NCBI GenBank assembly: GCA_964423615.1
Contig: CAYRFQ010000093.1
Coordinates: 1 to 32,092 of the forward strand
Source: CAYRFQ01 sp964423615
Lineage (GTDB): Bacteria; Planctomycetota; Planctomycetia; Gemmatales; Gemmataceae
Direction of reading: 5' to 3'
DNA: 32,092 nt
Shown: in pieces, positions 1 through 8,750 of the stretch
Layout of the letters: each line of letters starts with the position of its first letter
Numbering within the stretch: position 1 is the first letter of the stretch
The notes under the pieces: generated by a model
Databases searched by the model: none
What the model was told of the DNA's origin: nothing
The model's input: the letters and a program-made list of their open reading frames with translations, nothing else
Translations under genes and position numbers: made by a program

Positions 1-1
1 G

Positions 2-439
2 ACCACTTGGGTCGAGCAGTACAAGGAGTTGGTCTACCAAGGCCAGATCGCCAAGCTGCGAAGGCTGATGGACCTGGTGCCTCGTCGTGGTCCGGGGACC
101 AAGAGTCGACGAGAAGCATTGAAGTCGTTGATCGGATACATAGATCGGCGTAAAGAGATGATGGATTATGGGCAATGGCTCGAAAAGGATTATGTGATTG
201 CTACTGGCCAAGTCGAAGGGACCGTGCGTCAGTTGGTTGGTGAGCGGATGGACTGTGCGGGAATGCGATGGATCGTCGAGAAGGCCGAGGCTTTATTACA
301 GTTGCGTTGTATCGAACTCAATGGCGATTGGGAGAAGTTTACTCAGTGGTTCGATCAACAGACGCAACAGAAATTACGGCAACGAGAACGCGTCAAAATA
401 CTGACCGACGAACCTTTGACTCTCAAGAGAGTTGCATAA
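2..439 (+). CDS. ISKra4-family-like transposase, C-terminal part, cut by window edge
   Basis: The reading frame is open from the left edge to a TAA at 437-439, so only the last ~145 residues are present. The motif GQVEGTVRQLVGERMD, then GMRW and a helical AEALLQLR / LNGDWEKF tail, matches my recollection of the C-terminus of ISKra4-family DDE transposases, where the (V)EG(T/A)xRxLVxxRM block contains the last catalytic Glu. It would catalyse cut-and-paste transposition, but whether the full gene is intact cannot be seen. An internal TTG at 29 could be mistaken for a start; codons upstream of it (TTWVEQYKE...) continue the protein. I did not find a convincing terminal inverted repeat between 440 and 568. 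The family call comes from motif recognition only. Confidence 0.75.
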   Translation, partial: TTWVEQYKELVYQGQIAKLRRLMDLVPRRGPGTKSRREALKSLIGYIDRRKEMMDYGQWLEKDYVIATGQVEGTVRQLVGERMDCAGMRWIVEKAEALLQLRCIELNGDWEKFTQWFDQQTQQKLRQRERVKILTDEPLTLKRVA

Positions 440-568
440 AAATGCTGGCAATAAGTGAAGCTGCACCCATTCGAATTCTTTTTTGTTTTGCGATCCACGC
501 TCCGTTTCTGTGTGATAAGAGGCTGATGACGGTACACAGTCTTGGTCTTTGATACAACCGAGGTAGAC

Positions 569-2416
569 ATGAAACTCTCCGTTTTCGTGAAATATACGTT
601 GTTGCTTTTGCTCGTCTGTTGGTCCTGGGCGAACCCTGCCGAGGTGTTTTCTCGAGAGTCTTTTAGCGGCAAGCAGGCAGAAAGAGTCGGGGTGAGGGAC
701 CCTTCGAACCAAAACGTCGAAACGAAGAAATTCCACGCCCTCCTCGATCACGAATGGGAATGGACATTGCGAAACAACCCCGTCTTCGCATCGGAACTTG
801 GTGACTTTCGTTGGAACGCCCAATGGCCCATGGTGAGCCCGAAAGACTTTCGCAAGCGACACGCACATCGGCTGAATGTCCTCAAAGAACTCAAACGAAT
901 CGAGACGAACAAACTATCCGAAGCCGACCGCGTCAACTTCCGACTCTACGAACGAGAACTCAAGACTGCCATCGAAGCGTTCCAGTACAAATGGCATCTG
1001 GTGCCCTTGACGCAACGAGAGGGCATCCAAACGGCCAACAACTTGACTGAGCCTCTGCCGTTCGAGAAGGTCAAGGACTATGAAGATTGGATTGCCCGAA
1101 TGAAGGCTTTTCCTCGCTACATGGATCAGACGATTGCCTTGCTGAAAGAAGGAATCGAGACTCGACGCGTCCAGACCAAGATCGTCATGAAGCGAGTTCC
1201 GAATCAGATTCGGCAACAAATCGTCAAGGCTCCTGAGAAGAGCCTTTGGTACAAACCGCTGCGTAACTTCTCGCTGAACATCAACAAAGCCGACCGAAAG
1301 CGACTACGTCAACAGGCGCAGCAAGCTATCCGCCAACACGTGGTCCCCTCTTACAAGAAAATGTTGAAGTTCTTCGAAAGGGAATACTTGCCTCGATGCT
1401 TCAACCGTGTCGGCGTCTGGCAAGTCCCCAACGGCAAGAAGTTTTATGAGTTCCGGGCGAGAAAGTTCACGACGGCCAATCTCACGCCCAAAGAAATCCA
1501 CATCATTGGCCTGAAGGAAGTCGCACGCATTCGTAAAGAGATGCAGGATGTCTACGAGGAAGTGCAATTCAAGGGAACCTTCAAAGAGTTCCTGGCAGAC
1601 CTCCGGACGAACCCGAAGTTCTTTCACAAGAAACGCGTCGACCTCCTCAACGACTACAAAAAAATCTGCAAGAAGATCGACTCGCGGTTACCGAAGCTCT
1701 TTAGCCGTTTGCCCAAGATTGGCTACGACATCAAAGTCATCCCAGCAAGCATCGCTCCCGACACCACAACCGCCTATTACCAACCACCGGCCGCAGACGG
1801 TTCCAGGATCGGCGGATACTACGTCAATCTGTACAAACTGTCGGCTCGTCCGATTTATGAAATAGAAGCCCTCTCGCTACACGAAGCCCAACCCGGGCAT
1901 CACCTGCAGATTGCCCTGGCGATGGAACTGGGCGATCTCCCCAAGTTTCGACGGTTCGGAGGCTACACGGCGTTCGTTGAGGGATGGGGCCTTTACAGCG
2001 AACGACTCGGCGAAGAGATCGGGCTCTACCAGGACCCCTATTCGAAGATGGGCCAGCTCTCCTACCAGATGTGGCGAGCCGTCCGACTGGTCGTGGATAC
2101 AGGTATGCATGCCTTCCAGTGGGAACGAGAAAAGGCCATCGACTTCTTCCTTGAGAACTCCCCTCGGACGAAGCTCGACGTGGCAAACGAGATTGACCGC
2201 TATATCTCGTGGCCTGGCCAAGCGCTCGCTTACAAAATAGGAGAATTGAAGATCCTCGAACTCCGCCAGTTGGCCACCAAGGAACTTGGCGAACGGTTTG
2301 ACGTTCGCGAGTTCCACGACGTGGTGTTGTCCGGAGGAGCGGTGACGCTTGATATTTTGGAAGATCGCGTGAAGGCGTGGATTAAATCGAAGGACGATGC
2401 GGAACCGTCGATGTAA
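569..2416 (+). CDS. Secreted DUF885 family protein (metallopeptidase-like)
   Basis: A 615-residue protein. I start it at ATG 569, preceded by GAGGTA, rather than at the upstream TTG 542, because 569 opens a clean signal peptide (MKLSVFVKYTLLLLLVCWSWA) for Sec export. The DUF885 signature HEAQPGHHLQ (HExxPGHHxQ) starts at residue 438 and is followed by EGWGLYSE at 471-478. In this family these His/Glu residues are expected to bind a metal, as in zinc carboxypeptidase-like enzymes. The length is usual for DUF885 (about 550-620). A periplasmic or extracellular peptidase role is inferred from the family; the substrate is unknown. It stands alone between the ISKra4 tail and a small unknown gene, so the context adds little. 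The conserved motifs are intact and I see no frame damage. Confidence 0.92.
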   Translation: MKLSVFVKYTLLLLLVCWSWANPAEVFSRESFSGKQAERVGVRDPSNQNVETKKFHALLDHEWEWTLRNNPVFASELGDFRWNAQWPMVSPKDFRKRHAHRLNVLKELKRIETNKLSEADRVNFRLYERELKTAIEAFQYKWHLVPLTQREGIQTANNLTEPLPFEKVKDYEDWIARMKAFPRYMDQTIALLKEGIETRRVQTKIVMKRVPNQIRQQIVKAPEKSLWYKPLRNFSLNINKADRKRLRQQAQQAIRQHVVPSYKKMLKFFEREYLPRCFNRVGVWQVPNGKKFYEFRARKFTTANLTPKEIHIIGLKEVARIRKEMQDVYEEVQFKGTFKEFLADLRTNPKFFHKKRVDLLNDYKKICKKIDSRLPKLFSRLPKIGYDIKVIPASIAPDTTTAYYQPPAADGSRIGGYYVNLYKLSARPIYEIEALSLHEAQPGHHLQIALAMELGDLPKFRRFGGYTAFVEGWGLYSERLGEEIGLYQDPYSKMGQLSYQMWRAVRLVVDTGMHAFQWEREKAIDFFLENSPRTKLDVANEIDRYISWPGQALAYKIGELKILELRQLATKELGERFDVREFHDVVLSGGAVTLDILEDRVKAWIKSKDDAEPSM

Positions 2417-2484
2417 CAGGTTTCAACGGGAAAAACGTATCTCGTTCCGACACTCCTTTCTACGACGGATTCTGAGATTGGCCG

Positions 2485-2844
2485 ATGTCGAAACACAAGA
2501 AATCTACGAGGAAGCACAAGATCGCAGAAGCTCTCCAACAGCTAAAGGAGCGTTTAGGTGAGACAGGGAATCTTACCCAACGGTTGGTGGACGGGCTCGA
2601 AATCGGCGCTTTTGGGATCACTCGCCATCGAGTGGTTCGCGACAAGTCCGAGAAGTCGGAAAGTTTCTACCCAGACCGCTGTTGGTCGATAACAGTGATG
2701 CCAAGTTTTCACAACTGGGGATTGTTCGCTGTTTTCGAAAGCCGATCTCTCGTGCGATGTACGTTTGTGGCGAGAGGAGACATGCTGGATAAACTGTCGA
2801 GTTTTGTGAAGACATGGGCAGGATATGTTCGGTCATCACAATAG
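2485..2844 (+). CDS. Small hypothetical protein
   Basis: A 119-residue frame with ATG at 2485, 68 bases after the DUF885 stop. The N-terminus is strongly basic (MSKHKKSTRKHKIAEALQQ), followed by an amphipathic helix and a mixed alpha/beta-looking remainder. It has no signal peptide and no motif I recognise. Upstream is GAGATTGG, a weak ribosome-binding candidate. The opposite strand also has a frame here (2618-2905), and the gene faces ftsK convergently, so it could be spurious. The sensible composition (Lys/Glu-rich helix, few rare residues) favours a real gene. No function can be assigned. Confidence 0.5.
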   Translation: MSKHKKSTRKHKIAEALQQLKERLGETGNLTQRLVDGLEIGAFGITRHRVVRDKSEKSESFYPDRCWSITVMPSFHNWGLFAVFESRSLVRCTFVARGDMLDKLSSFVKTWAGYVRSSQ

Positions 2845-2908
2845 GGCCGACGAAGTGCTGAGGGCACTCACCTTTACAACTCGCAGCGTACATTAGTTCT
2901 TCCACTCT

Positions 2909-5224
2909 TTAACCCGCCTTCCGTTGATTCCACTGCTCGGGGCTCAATAACACCTCGCGAGCATTGCTCCCGCGGTAAGGTCCGACGATCCCATCCTCGG
3001 CCATGAAATCGATCAGTCGAGCTGCCCGTCCGTAACCGATGCCTAACGCCCGTTGGAGAAGCGACACGCTTCCGCGCCCCTCGGCGACGACGATTTCGAT
3101 GGCTTGTTCGTAGACCGGATCACGGGCTTTCAATTCGGCGGACAGTGCGGAATTCGTTTCACTGTCTACACCCTGGACGACCTCCATCAGTTCTTCGGAG
3201 AACTCGGGCTCGCCATCGATGGCCTCGACAATGCGGACAATCTCCTCGTCACTGGCGTACGTTCCTTGAGCCCTCACCACCGAGCTGGTACCCGGTTGGA
3301 GGAAGAGCATGTCTCCCTTTCCAAGAAGTTTCTCCGCCCCCATCTCGTCGAGGACAACTCGGCTGTCGGTTCGGCTTGCGACCTGGAAACAAATACGAGC
3401 CGGCAAGTTCGATTTGATCAACCCGGTGATGACGTCGACAGTCGGTTTCTGGGTCGCGAGGATCAAGTGAATGCCCGCCGCACGGGATTTCTGGGCCAGA
3501 CGAATGATGTGTCCTTCGACCTCACGCTTCTGAACCGCCATCAGATCCCCGACCTCGTCGATGACGATGGCAATGTAAGGCATCTTCTCAGGGATCCGAT
3601 CGATTTCTTCTTCGGATGGGTCGAGTCGATCCAGGATCGTCTGGTAACTGAGCGTGTTGTAGCTTGCGATGCTGCGGACCTTGGCCCGACTCAACAAATC
3701 GTACCGCTGCTCCATTTTGTCGACGGCCCAGGCAAGCATCTGCTCGGCCTTTTTCATGTCCGTCACGACAGGGTGCATGAGGTGCGGAAGTGTACTGAAC
3801 TGGTTCAGTTCGGTACACTTGGGGTCGATCATCAACATCTTGACCTCGTCCGGACGACGGGTCATGAGCATGCTCAGGATGATGCTGTTGAGGGCCACCG
3901 ACTTTCCTGTCCCTGTCCTTCCGGCGATCAGCAAGTGAGGCATGTCGGCGAGGTCGTACACCAAGGGTTGTCCCTCACTGTCTTTGCCCAGGAACAGAGG
4001 GAGCTTGGCTTTGTTCGCTTTCTTGGAGGGAGCAAGAATGACCTCTTTGAGTCGAACGATTTCCCGATGCTCGTTGGGCACCTCGATGCCGACGGTGTTT
4101 TTGCCCGGAATGGGGGCGACGATCCTCACATTCACGACAGCCAAGCCAAGGGCAATGTCTTCCGCCAGGCGTGTGACCTTGTTGACCCGCAAACCGGTTT
4201 CGAGAGAAATTTCGTACTGCGTGATGACCGGGCCGGTGTTAATACCCACGACCTTCACGTTGAGGTCGAAGTTTTGGAAGATCTGTCCCAACTGAACGGC
4301 CCGGGAACGCAGGGCCTCGTCGTGTTCTTCGTAAGGAAAAGGGTCCGCGTCATCCAACAATTCGATGGGAGGAAGTTCGTACCGCCCATTCAAGTCAGAA
4401 CTCGGGAGAGGCTCCGGCCGGTTGACGACCAGTGTCGAGGGAGCGGGTTCTTCGTCGGGTCCTTCGCTCGGCTCTTCGTCCGGTTCGGAACCTTGTTGTT
4501 CCTTCTCGGGCCCTGGTTCCGGTTCGGGTGCGGGGTGATTGATTGGGATGACCTTGTCTTCTTCCGGTTCGGGAATCGACTCGGGAGTTTTGGTCGGGCT
4601 TGGTTTCGTTGATGCGACGGATTTGCCGCGCCTGAAAACACGAGTCATGACCCACCCACCCGAAGACCACAGGACCCGTCCGATCGTCATTACCATCTTC
4701 CCGACCGTCCGGGCCAACGCAATGAGAAAGAAATCCAACGCGAGAATCATTCCCACGGCACCACAACATCCAACGATGATTGCTAATATTCGGGACGAGG
4801 TCACATTGAGGAGTCGCATGTGCAACCAGGCTCCTATGCTGCCTCCTGGACCAAACCGCGACCCACCGGCGAGGGGAATTTCCAATACGTCGGCGGCGAT
4901 AGCCACACACGGTATCAGGACCACCCATCCGCCTAACCGCTTCCACCAGAGCCAGTACTTCTCGCGCATCAGGAGCATCAAAACGAGCGTAAACCAGCTG
5001 GCAAGGAGTAGATAGACGGCCAGGCCAAGCGAGTCATACAACACAGTCGCCACTTCATGTCCAGACGGCCCTATAAGATTTTCCGACTTCTCGAGAGAAG
5101 GGTAGACGGCACCCGAGGGAGGTAGGCTCGGATCGTGGCTCAAAACGGCTGCGGCCAGGACAAATCCGAGGGCGAGGAGTCCCCATCCGAATAGGTCCGT
5201 GGTTTTCGGAGGACTGTCGGACAT
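2909..5224 (-). CDS. ftsK: DNA translocase FtsK/SpoIIIE
   Basis: A 771-residue, full-length FtsK. It pumps double-stranded DNA at the division septum and helps chromosome dimer resolution. The start at 5224 is chosen because AGGAGG lies just upstream; an in-frame extension to 5386 has no such support. The N-terminus has about four hydrophobic segments (residues ~10-170), then a Pro/Glu-rich acidic linker (~200-300), then the motor: Walker A GRTGTGKS at 435-442 (Lys441) and Walker B IVIDEVGDLM with Asp556/Glu557. The C-terminus holds a gamma-like winged helix (SLLQRALGIGYGRAARLID) that in the family reads KOPS/SRS sequences. It is divergent from trmL across a 212-bp gap. The very long frame on the other strand (3053-4612) is a codon-bias shadow. 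Confidence 0.97.
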   Translation of the reverse strand: MSDSPPKTTDLFGWGLLALGFVLAAAVLSHDPSLPPSGAVYPSLEKSENLIGPSGHEVATVLYDSLGLAVYLLLASWFTLVLMLLMREKYWLWWKRLGGWVVLIPCVAIAADVLEIPLAGGSRFGPGGSIGAWLHMRLLNVTSSRILAIIVGCCGAVGMILALDFFLIALARTVGKMVMTIGRVLWSSGGWVMTRVFRRGKSVASTKPSPTKTPESIPEPEEDKVIPINHPAPEPEPGPEKEQQGSEPDEEPSEGPDEEPAPSTLVVNRPEPLPSSDLNGRYELPPIELLDDADPFPYEEHDEALRSRAVQLGQIFQNFDLNVKVVGINTGPVITQYEISLETGLRVNKVTRLAEDIALGLAVVNVRIVAPIPGKNTVGIEVPNEHREIVRLKEVILAPSKKANKAKLPLFLGKDSEGQPLVYDLADMPHLLIAGRTGTGKSVALNSIILSMLMTRRPDEVKMLMIDPKCTELNQFSTLPHLMHPVVTDMKKAEQMLAWAVDKMEQRYDLLSRAKVRSIASYNTLSYQTILDRLDPSEEEIDRIPEKMPYIAIVIDEVGDLMAVQKREVEGHIIRLAQKSRAAGIHLILATQKPTVDVITGLIKSNLPARICFQVASRTDSRVVLDEMGAEKLLGKGDMLFLQPGTSSVVRAQGTYASDEEIVRIVEAIDGEPEFSEELMEVVQGVDSETNSALSAELKARDPVYEQAIEIVVAEGRGSVSLLQRALGIGYGRAARLIDFMAEDGIVGPYRGSNAREVLLSPEQWNQRKAG

Positions 5225-5436
5225 CGATACCTCCTGATTGTTGTAAGGATTGAGGTAGGAGCGAGACGTTATGTCCTGCCCGGCATTCACTGTGTACCGA
5301 GGAAGCCTGTTGCCAGGTCGCACAACGGTGCCTCTTGTCATTGATCGTGTACGTCTTACCCTGAACAACACGCGTTTCCGAAGCAAGCGTTCAAGAGCTG
5401 ATCAATATCAGTCGACATCTACGGATTGTGACACCA

Positions 5437-5925
5437 ATGAGTACTTCCCTTCTGCACGTTGCCCTCTGGGAACCGGAAATTCCTCCCAACACCGGTAATA
5501 TTGCGCGGACCTGTGCCGCTCTTGATCTTCCGCTCCACTTGATCGGTAAACTTGGTTTTTTGCTCGACGAAAAGAGCTTACGCCGCGCCGGTCTCGATTA
5601 CTGGAAGTTTGTAAAACTCCAATGTCACGATGGTTGGACGGACTTCAAGCGGAGAGTGATTTCTCCTGACGACGACCGGGCGATTCGTCGGATCGTGGGG
5701 TTCAGTGCTCGGGCCACCACACCGTATACATCCTTCTCGTACCAGCGAGGTGACTGTCTTCTCTTCGGAAACGAATCTAGCGGATTGCCGGATTGGCTCA
5801 AAGACGAGTACGCCGAGACGATGGCAACGGTCCCGATGCTCACACCTCATGTTCGGAGTTTGAATCTTGCGACGACTGCAGGGATTGTGATCTACGAGGC
5901 CCTCAGACAACTGCAGGTCTGGTAG
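5437..5925 (+). CDS. trmL: tRNA (cytidine/uridine-34 2'-O)-methyltransferase TrmL
   Basis: A 162-residue SPOUT-class methyltransferase. The family methylates the ribose of the wobble base (C34/U34) of tRNA-Leu isoacceptors, using SAM bound in a trefoil knot. Diagnostic stretches are PEIPPNTGNIARTCAA near the N-terminus, LFGNESSGLP in the middle and VRSLNLATTAGIVIYEALRQ at the C-terminus, where the Ser-Leu-Asn forms part of the knot. ATG 5437 is preferred; GTG 5428 is in frame three codons upstream and cannot be excluded. No strong Shine-Dalgarno sequence is seen at either. The length equals the usual 150-165 residues. It diverges from ftsK, so the 5225-5436 gap should hold both promoters. Confidence 0.93.
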   Translation: MSTSLLHVALWEPEIPPNTGNIARTCAALDLPLHLIGKLGFLLDEKSLRRAGLDYWKFVKLQCHDGWTDFKRRVISPDDDRAIRRIVGFSARATTPYTSFSYQRGDCLLFGNESSGLPDWLKDEYAETMATVPMLTPHVRSLNLATTAGIVIYEALRQLQVW

Positions 5926-6087
5926 GACACCGCAAACCGACACAACCCTCGGAAGTGCAACGGACCAGACAGTTGTGTGTGATGGAGATCATTCGGAGCG
6001 AAAGCGTGGTCTTGTCAACTGCCGATATGTGGAGTGCTTCTTCACCAACCAGGACTAGCACTACCTTGTCGGAGAGCCTTGCTCGCC

Positions 6088-6393
6088 ATGAATATGACGT
6101 TGCCGCTGCCCACTTTGGAGGATCTGAGAAGTCATGTCCTCGATGTCCTTTGTCAACACGATCAACTCGACAAGGACCAGACTCCACTGACCGAACAGAT
6201 CATCACGAAACGAGAAAAACCGTGTGGACTTTTTTTCAAGGTGCATGGCCCTCGCTTGCTTAAAACGTATGCGGTTTGGGCTGGTGATGAGGATCGCATT
6301 TTGTTCTACAACAACGCAGGCGAGAGATTCGCGGAAACCCAAATGAGCGATTCGCCAGATGCGAGGAAGGAACTGGCCGCGAGACTGAGCTGA
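6088..6393 (+). CDS. Conserved-looking small hypothetical protein
   Basis: A 101-residue protein with ATG 6088 (another in-frame ATG at 6094) preceded by GGAGAG at about 11 bases. The N-terminal half is helical and acidic (LPTLEDLRSHVLDVLCQHDQ). The second half has a compact beta pattern: CGLFFKVHGPRLLKTYAVW, then AGDEDRILFYNNAGERF. It has no signal peptide or membrane segment, so it is probably cytoplasmic. The patterned second half gives an impression of a small planctomycete-restricted family, but I cannot name it. It follows trmL by 162 bp in the same direction. A frame on the opposite strand (6061-6408) is less convincing because its composition is poor. Confidence 0.65.
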   Translation: MNMTLPLPTLEDLRSHVLDVLCQHDQLDKDQTPLTEQIITKREKPCGLFFKVHGPRLLKTYAVWAGDEDRILFYNNAGERFAETQMSDSPDARKELAARLS

Positions 6394-6446
6394 GACAGAA
6401 ACGCACACTCTCCCAGGTCAGCTTCGTGCGAAGAACAACAACGGTC

Positions 6447-6509
6447 GGGACACTGAGGCCTGCCGAATGGCAAAGCAATCGGACATTCGCAAGAAGACAA
6501 CAGTGTCCC
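6447..6509. terminator. Inverted repeat between convergent genes, possible terminator
   Basis: GGGACACTG (6447-6455) and CAGTGTCCC (6501-6509) are perfect 9-base inverted copies separated by 45 bases. They lie between the convergent ends of the small gene at 6393 and the beta-barrel gene at 6520. A smaller CTTCG/CGAAG hairpin sits at 6422-6433. No T-run follows either stem, so a terminator role is only inferred from position. Confidence 0.3.
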
Positions 6510-6519
6510 TTCTTATCCC

Positions 6520-8058
6520 CTAGAATCCAAAGCCTACCGTGGCGTTGACTCCGTAGAGATACAAGTTAGCGTTCGGATTTGTTGCGTTTCCGCCGTTGAT
6601 CCACGCCTGGGCGAACCCGGCGACCCGTACGAGCGGAATGATCTTCCCGATCCCCAATCGGAATTCGACTCCCGCCTCCACTTCCCCAACCGGTATGACG
6701 CTGAAAGTGTTGTTTTCGAATGCCGCACCGGGTCCGCCAATATTCTGATTGTAAGTAATATCCGAAGGGATATTTCGGTCGATGTCTGAGATGATTCCCT
6801 GCTGTTGTCCGTTGAGGTAAGCCACTTCACTGCGATTTCCGAACAGTACAGTCCCGTGAAGTTTGGAGAACACCCGGCCCACGACCCCCATGTCCTGTCC
6901 GAGTTCGACACTAAACTTCGGTCCCACACCGCCAAAATTGTGACCATAGAATATTTCGTCACGATCGATGGCAAGGTTGAGTTGGGCATCGTCATCGAGA
7001 TTCACGAACGGGTCATACCCAACAGTCTGTTCGATTCCACCGGCACTGAAGCGAGTCGCCGTGTAGTTTTGCGAAAGATACGCGTACCGGACACCGGCCC
7101 CAATCAAACCGGTGGCACTTCCGATTTCGATGTACCGAGTGGCTTGGGCATCGACAACGGTCAAACGCAACCCGCTGCCAAACGCGAGCATGTCGGGGAA
7201 TCCCATTTGTACGGAATTGAAGAACGGGAATGGCCCGAGGGTTTGTGGCGGGATGTCTTGTAGTGACTCTGTGGGAACCAGGTCGAGGAAGAAAAAGTTG
7301 TTGGGGGATTGAATCTGGATCGGACGATTTTCCACAGCCGTCAAAGTCGAATCGGTCGTCGTTACCCCGCTCAAGATGACCTGTTGGGTCTCGACCACAG
7401 GGACATTCCCGGAGGCCGGGGTCACCGAGAGGAACCTCGCCATCGGGTCGTTATTGCTGAAGGCGATCGTGTTCGCAGCGTAGGACAACTGCATCCAAGA
7501 GCCACGAACACCCCAATAGGGGCTGAACTGATAGTTCAAATTCAACCTCGGGATCACGCGGGGACTTTCGTAATCGAAATCGACGTCCCCAGGCGTGGTA
7601 ACGTCAAAGTTTCGGACGTTGGTGCTGAATGCGGGGTTTCGGTCAAAATCGGTCCAAAGGACAAGGATGTCCACGGTCGCTTCGCTGTAGGTGCTGGGTT
7701 CTAACGATCCAACCGTATCCAAATCGTCGAACGCGTTGACCGAATAATGGTCGTTGGTCAAAGCGACCGGAGGAGCTCCGGTGAGATTTTGTGCAGGGAC
7801 TCCCATCCCAGGAGGTCCGTTGCCGGGTCCGGTCCGGACCAGTGGCGTTGGCTCGGTAGGATGGGGTGGGATGGGGTAGTCGGGTTGGCTCCCGAATGTC
7901 GTTCCTGGAACGTACTGTGTCGGGGGCGGACCTTGAGATGGGAACGGAAAGCCTGGGGCATTTCCTTGCATGGTGCCAGGAACGAACTGGGCAAGCGCTT
8001 CCGTCGGCCCAATCAGACCAAGGCATACTAGCGTCAGGAACATCCACTGTCTTGCCAT
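6520..8058 (-). CDS. Outer-membrane beta-barrel protein (BBP7/Lpg1974-like)
   Basis: A 512-residue exported protein. ATG 8058 is preceded by GGGAGAAG and starts a signal peptide (MARQWMFLTLVCLGLIGPTEA, cut near ALAQ); the longer frame to 8103 lacks this logic. Residues ~25-110 are a Pro/Gly-rich, low-complexity linker. From ~140 onward there are alternating beta-like stretches (VDILVLWTDF, RVIPRLNLNYQFSPYWGVRG, IEIGSATGLIGAGVRYAYL), and the protein ends in VNATVGFGF, a terminal aromatic of the kind recognised by the BAM machinery. Planctomycete BBP7 and Lpg1974-like porins share this plan; I cannot decide between them. Its likely role is a porin or structural barrel in the outer membrane. It diverges from the response-regulator gene over about 690 bp. 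Confidence 0.72.
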   Translation of the reverse strand: MARQWMFLTLVCLGLIGPTEALAQFVPGTMQGNAPGFPFPSQGPPPTQYVPGTTFGSQPDYPIPPHPTEPTPLVRTGPGNGPPGMGVPAQNLTGAPPVALTNDHYSVNAFDDLDTVGSLEPSTYSEATVDILVLWTDFDRNPAFSTNVRNFDVTTPGDVDFDYESPRVIPRLNLNYQFSPYWGVRGSWMQLSYAANTIAFSNNDPMARFLSVTPASGNVPVVETQQVILSGVTTTDSTLTAVENRPIQIQSPNNFFFLDLVPTESLQDIPPQTLGPFPFFNSVQMGFPDMLAFGSGLRLTVVDAQATRYIEIGSATGLIGAGVRYAYLSQNYTATRFSAGGIEQTVGYDPFVNLDDDAQLNLAIDRDEIFYGHNFGGVGPKFSVELGQDMGVVGRVFSKLHGTVLFGNRSEVAYLNGQQQGIISDIDRNIPSDITYNQNIGGPGAAFENNTFSVIPVGEVEAGVEFRLGIGKIIPLVRVAGFAQAWINGGNATNPNANLYLYGVNATVGFGF

Positions 8059-8750
8059 CGTCGCTTCTCCCATCGTCCGTATTGCTTTCTCGCTCCAGAC
8101 CACCTCGGTTTTCGGATTTCTCTCTCGTTGACGCTCCGAGTCGTTCCTTCCGGCGTCCTTCGGGGTGGTCTGGTTCCACCGCTCCGTTGGATTCGGTCCT
8201 ACGAGGCTGGCCGAGTGTAGAAATCGTGAGCAAACTGAAGTCGATCTCCTGCCTGGGAATTGAATCGGATATTCTCATAGAGATTCTTCAACTTTTCCGC
8301 ATAACCCGTGAAAACCAAAAAATCGCTACATCCTTCCACCAGTTCGATGACATTAAGCTGATGGGAATGTTCTCCGCCGCAAAATGACTTGCTTGTTCAG
8401 GAAACGAAGCAAACACGGGCATCAGTTTTCTTGGAGAAAACGGAGCGCTTCTGCCGCCATCAGTTAGAATAGGAGAGTTGGGCATACAAGGATTTGAGAT
8501 CGTTCGTGCAAGATACAAGACGTGTGAAAAAGGCTCATCCAATCAAAGGCTGGTGAGCCTCTTGGAAACCCAGTTCGTTGTTGCATCTGCCCTCTGTGTG
8601 GAAACGTCGGACGGTAGGACGATCTCGAAGGTGTGCTGCTTTACCCGATGGAAAAAAGGAAATTGCCAAGCTGATTGGCATCCTTCAGCATGTCCAGGAT
8701 TTCTTTACGACTTGAGAGCAACCGTCATCCTCCAAGAAGGAGAACAAGAC
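8059..8750. other. 692-bp divergent intergenic region
   Basis: This gap lies between the divergent starts of the beta-barrel gene (8058, minus) and the response-regulator gene (8751, plus). Open frames cross it on both strands (for example 7866-8387 and the upstream extension of the 8751 gene from 8478), but their translations are Ser/Arg-rich or lack a ribosome-binding site, so I do not call genes. I see no clear RNA gene, tandem repeat or strong hairpin. It presumably holds both promoters. Confidence 0.5.

Noticed and set aside
440..568. Right terminal repeat of the ISKra4-like element
   Set aside because: The other end is outside the window, so no inverted repeat can be matched and the boundary cannot be set.
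2854..2868. AGTGC/GCACT hairpin between the small gene and ftsK
   Set aside because: A 5-bp stem is expected by chance at this frequency; not listed as a terminator.
3053..4612. 519-codon open frame on the plus strand opposite ftsK
   Set aside because: It lies entirely antisense to a textbook FtsK. Its translation is rich in His/Asp/Arg/Phe patterns that mirror the complementary codons, and it has no motif or ribosome-binding site.
7866..8387. 173-codon plus-strand frame overlapping the 5' end of the beta-barrel gene
   Set aside because: Mostly antisense to the barrel gene's signal peptide and linker, Ser/Arg-rich, no ribosome-binding site.
8478..8750. N-terminal 91-residue extension of the response regulator
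   Set aside because: Cys/Arg/Lys-rich with no domain; the receiver begins exactly at ATG 8751 after AAGGAG.
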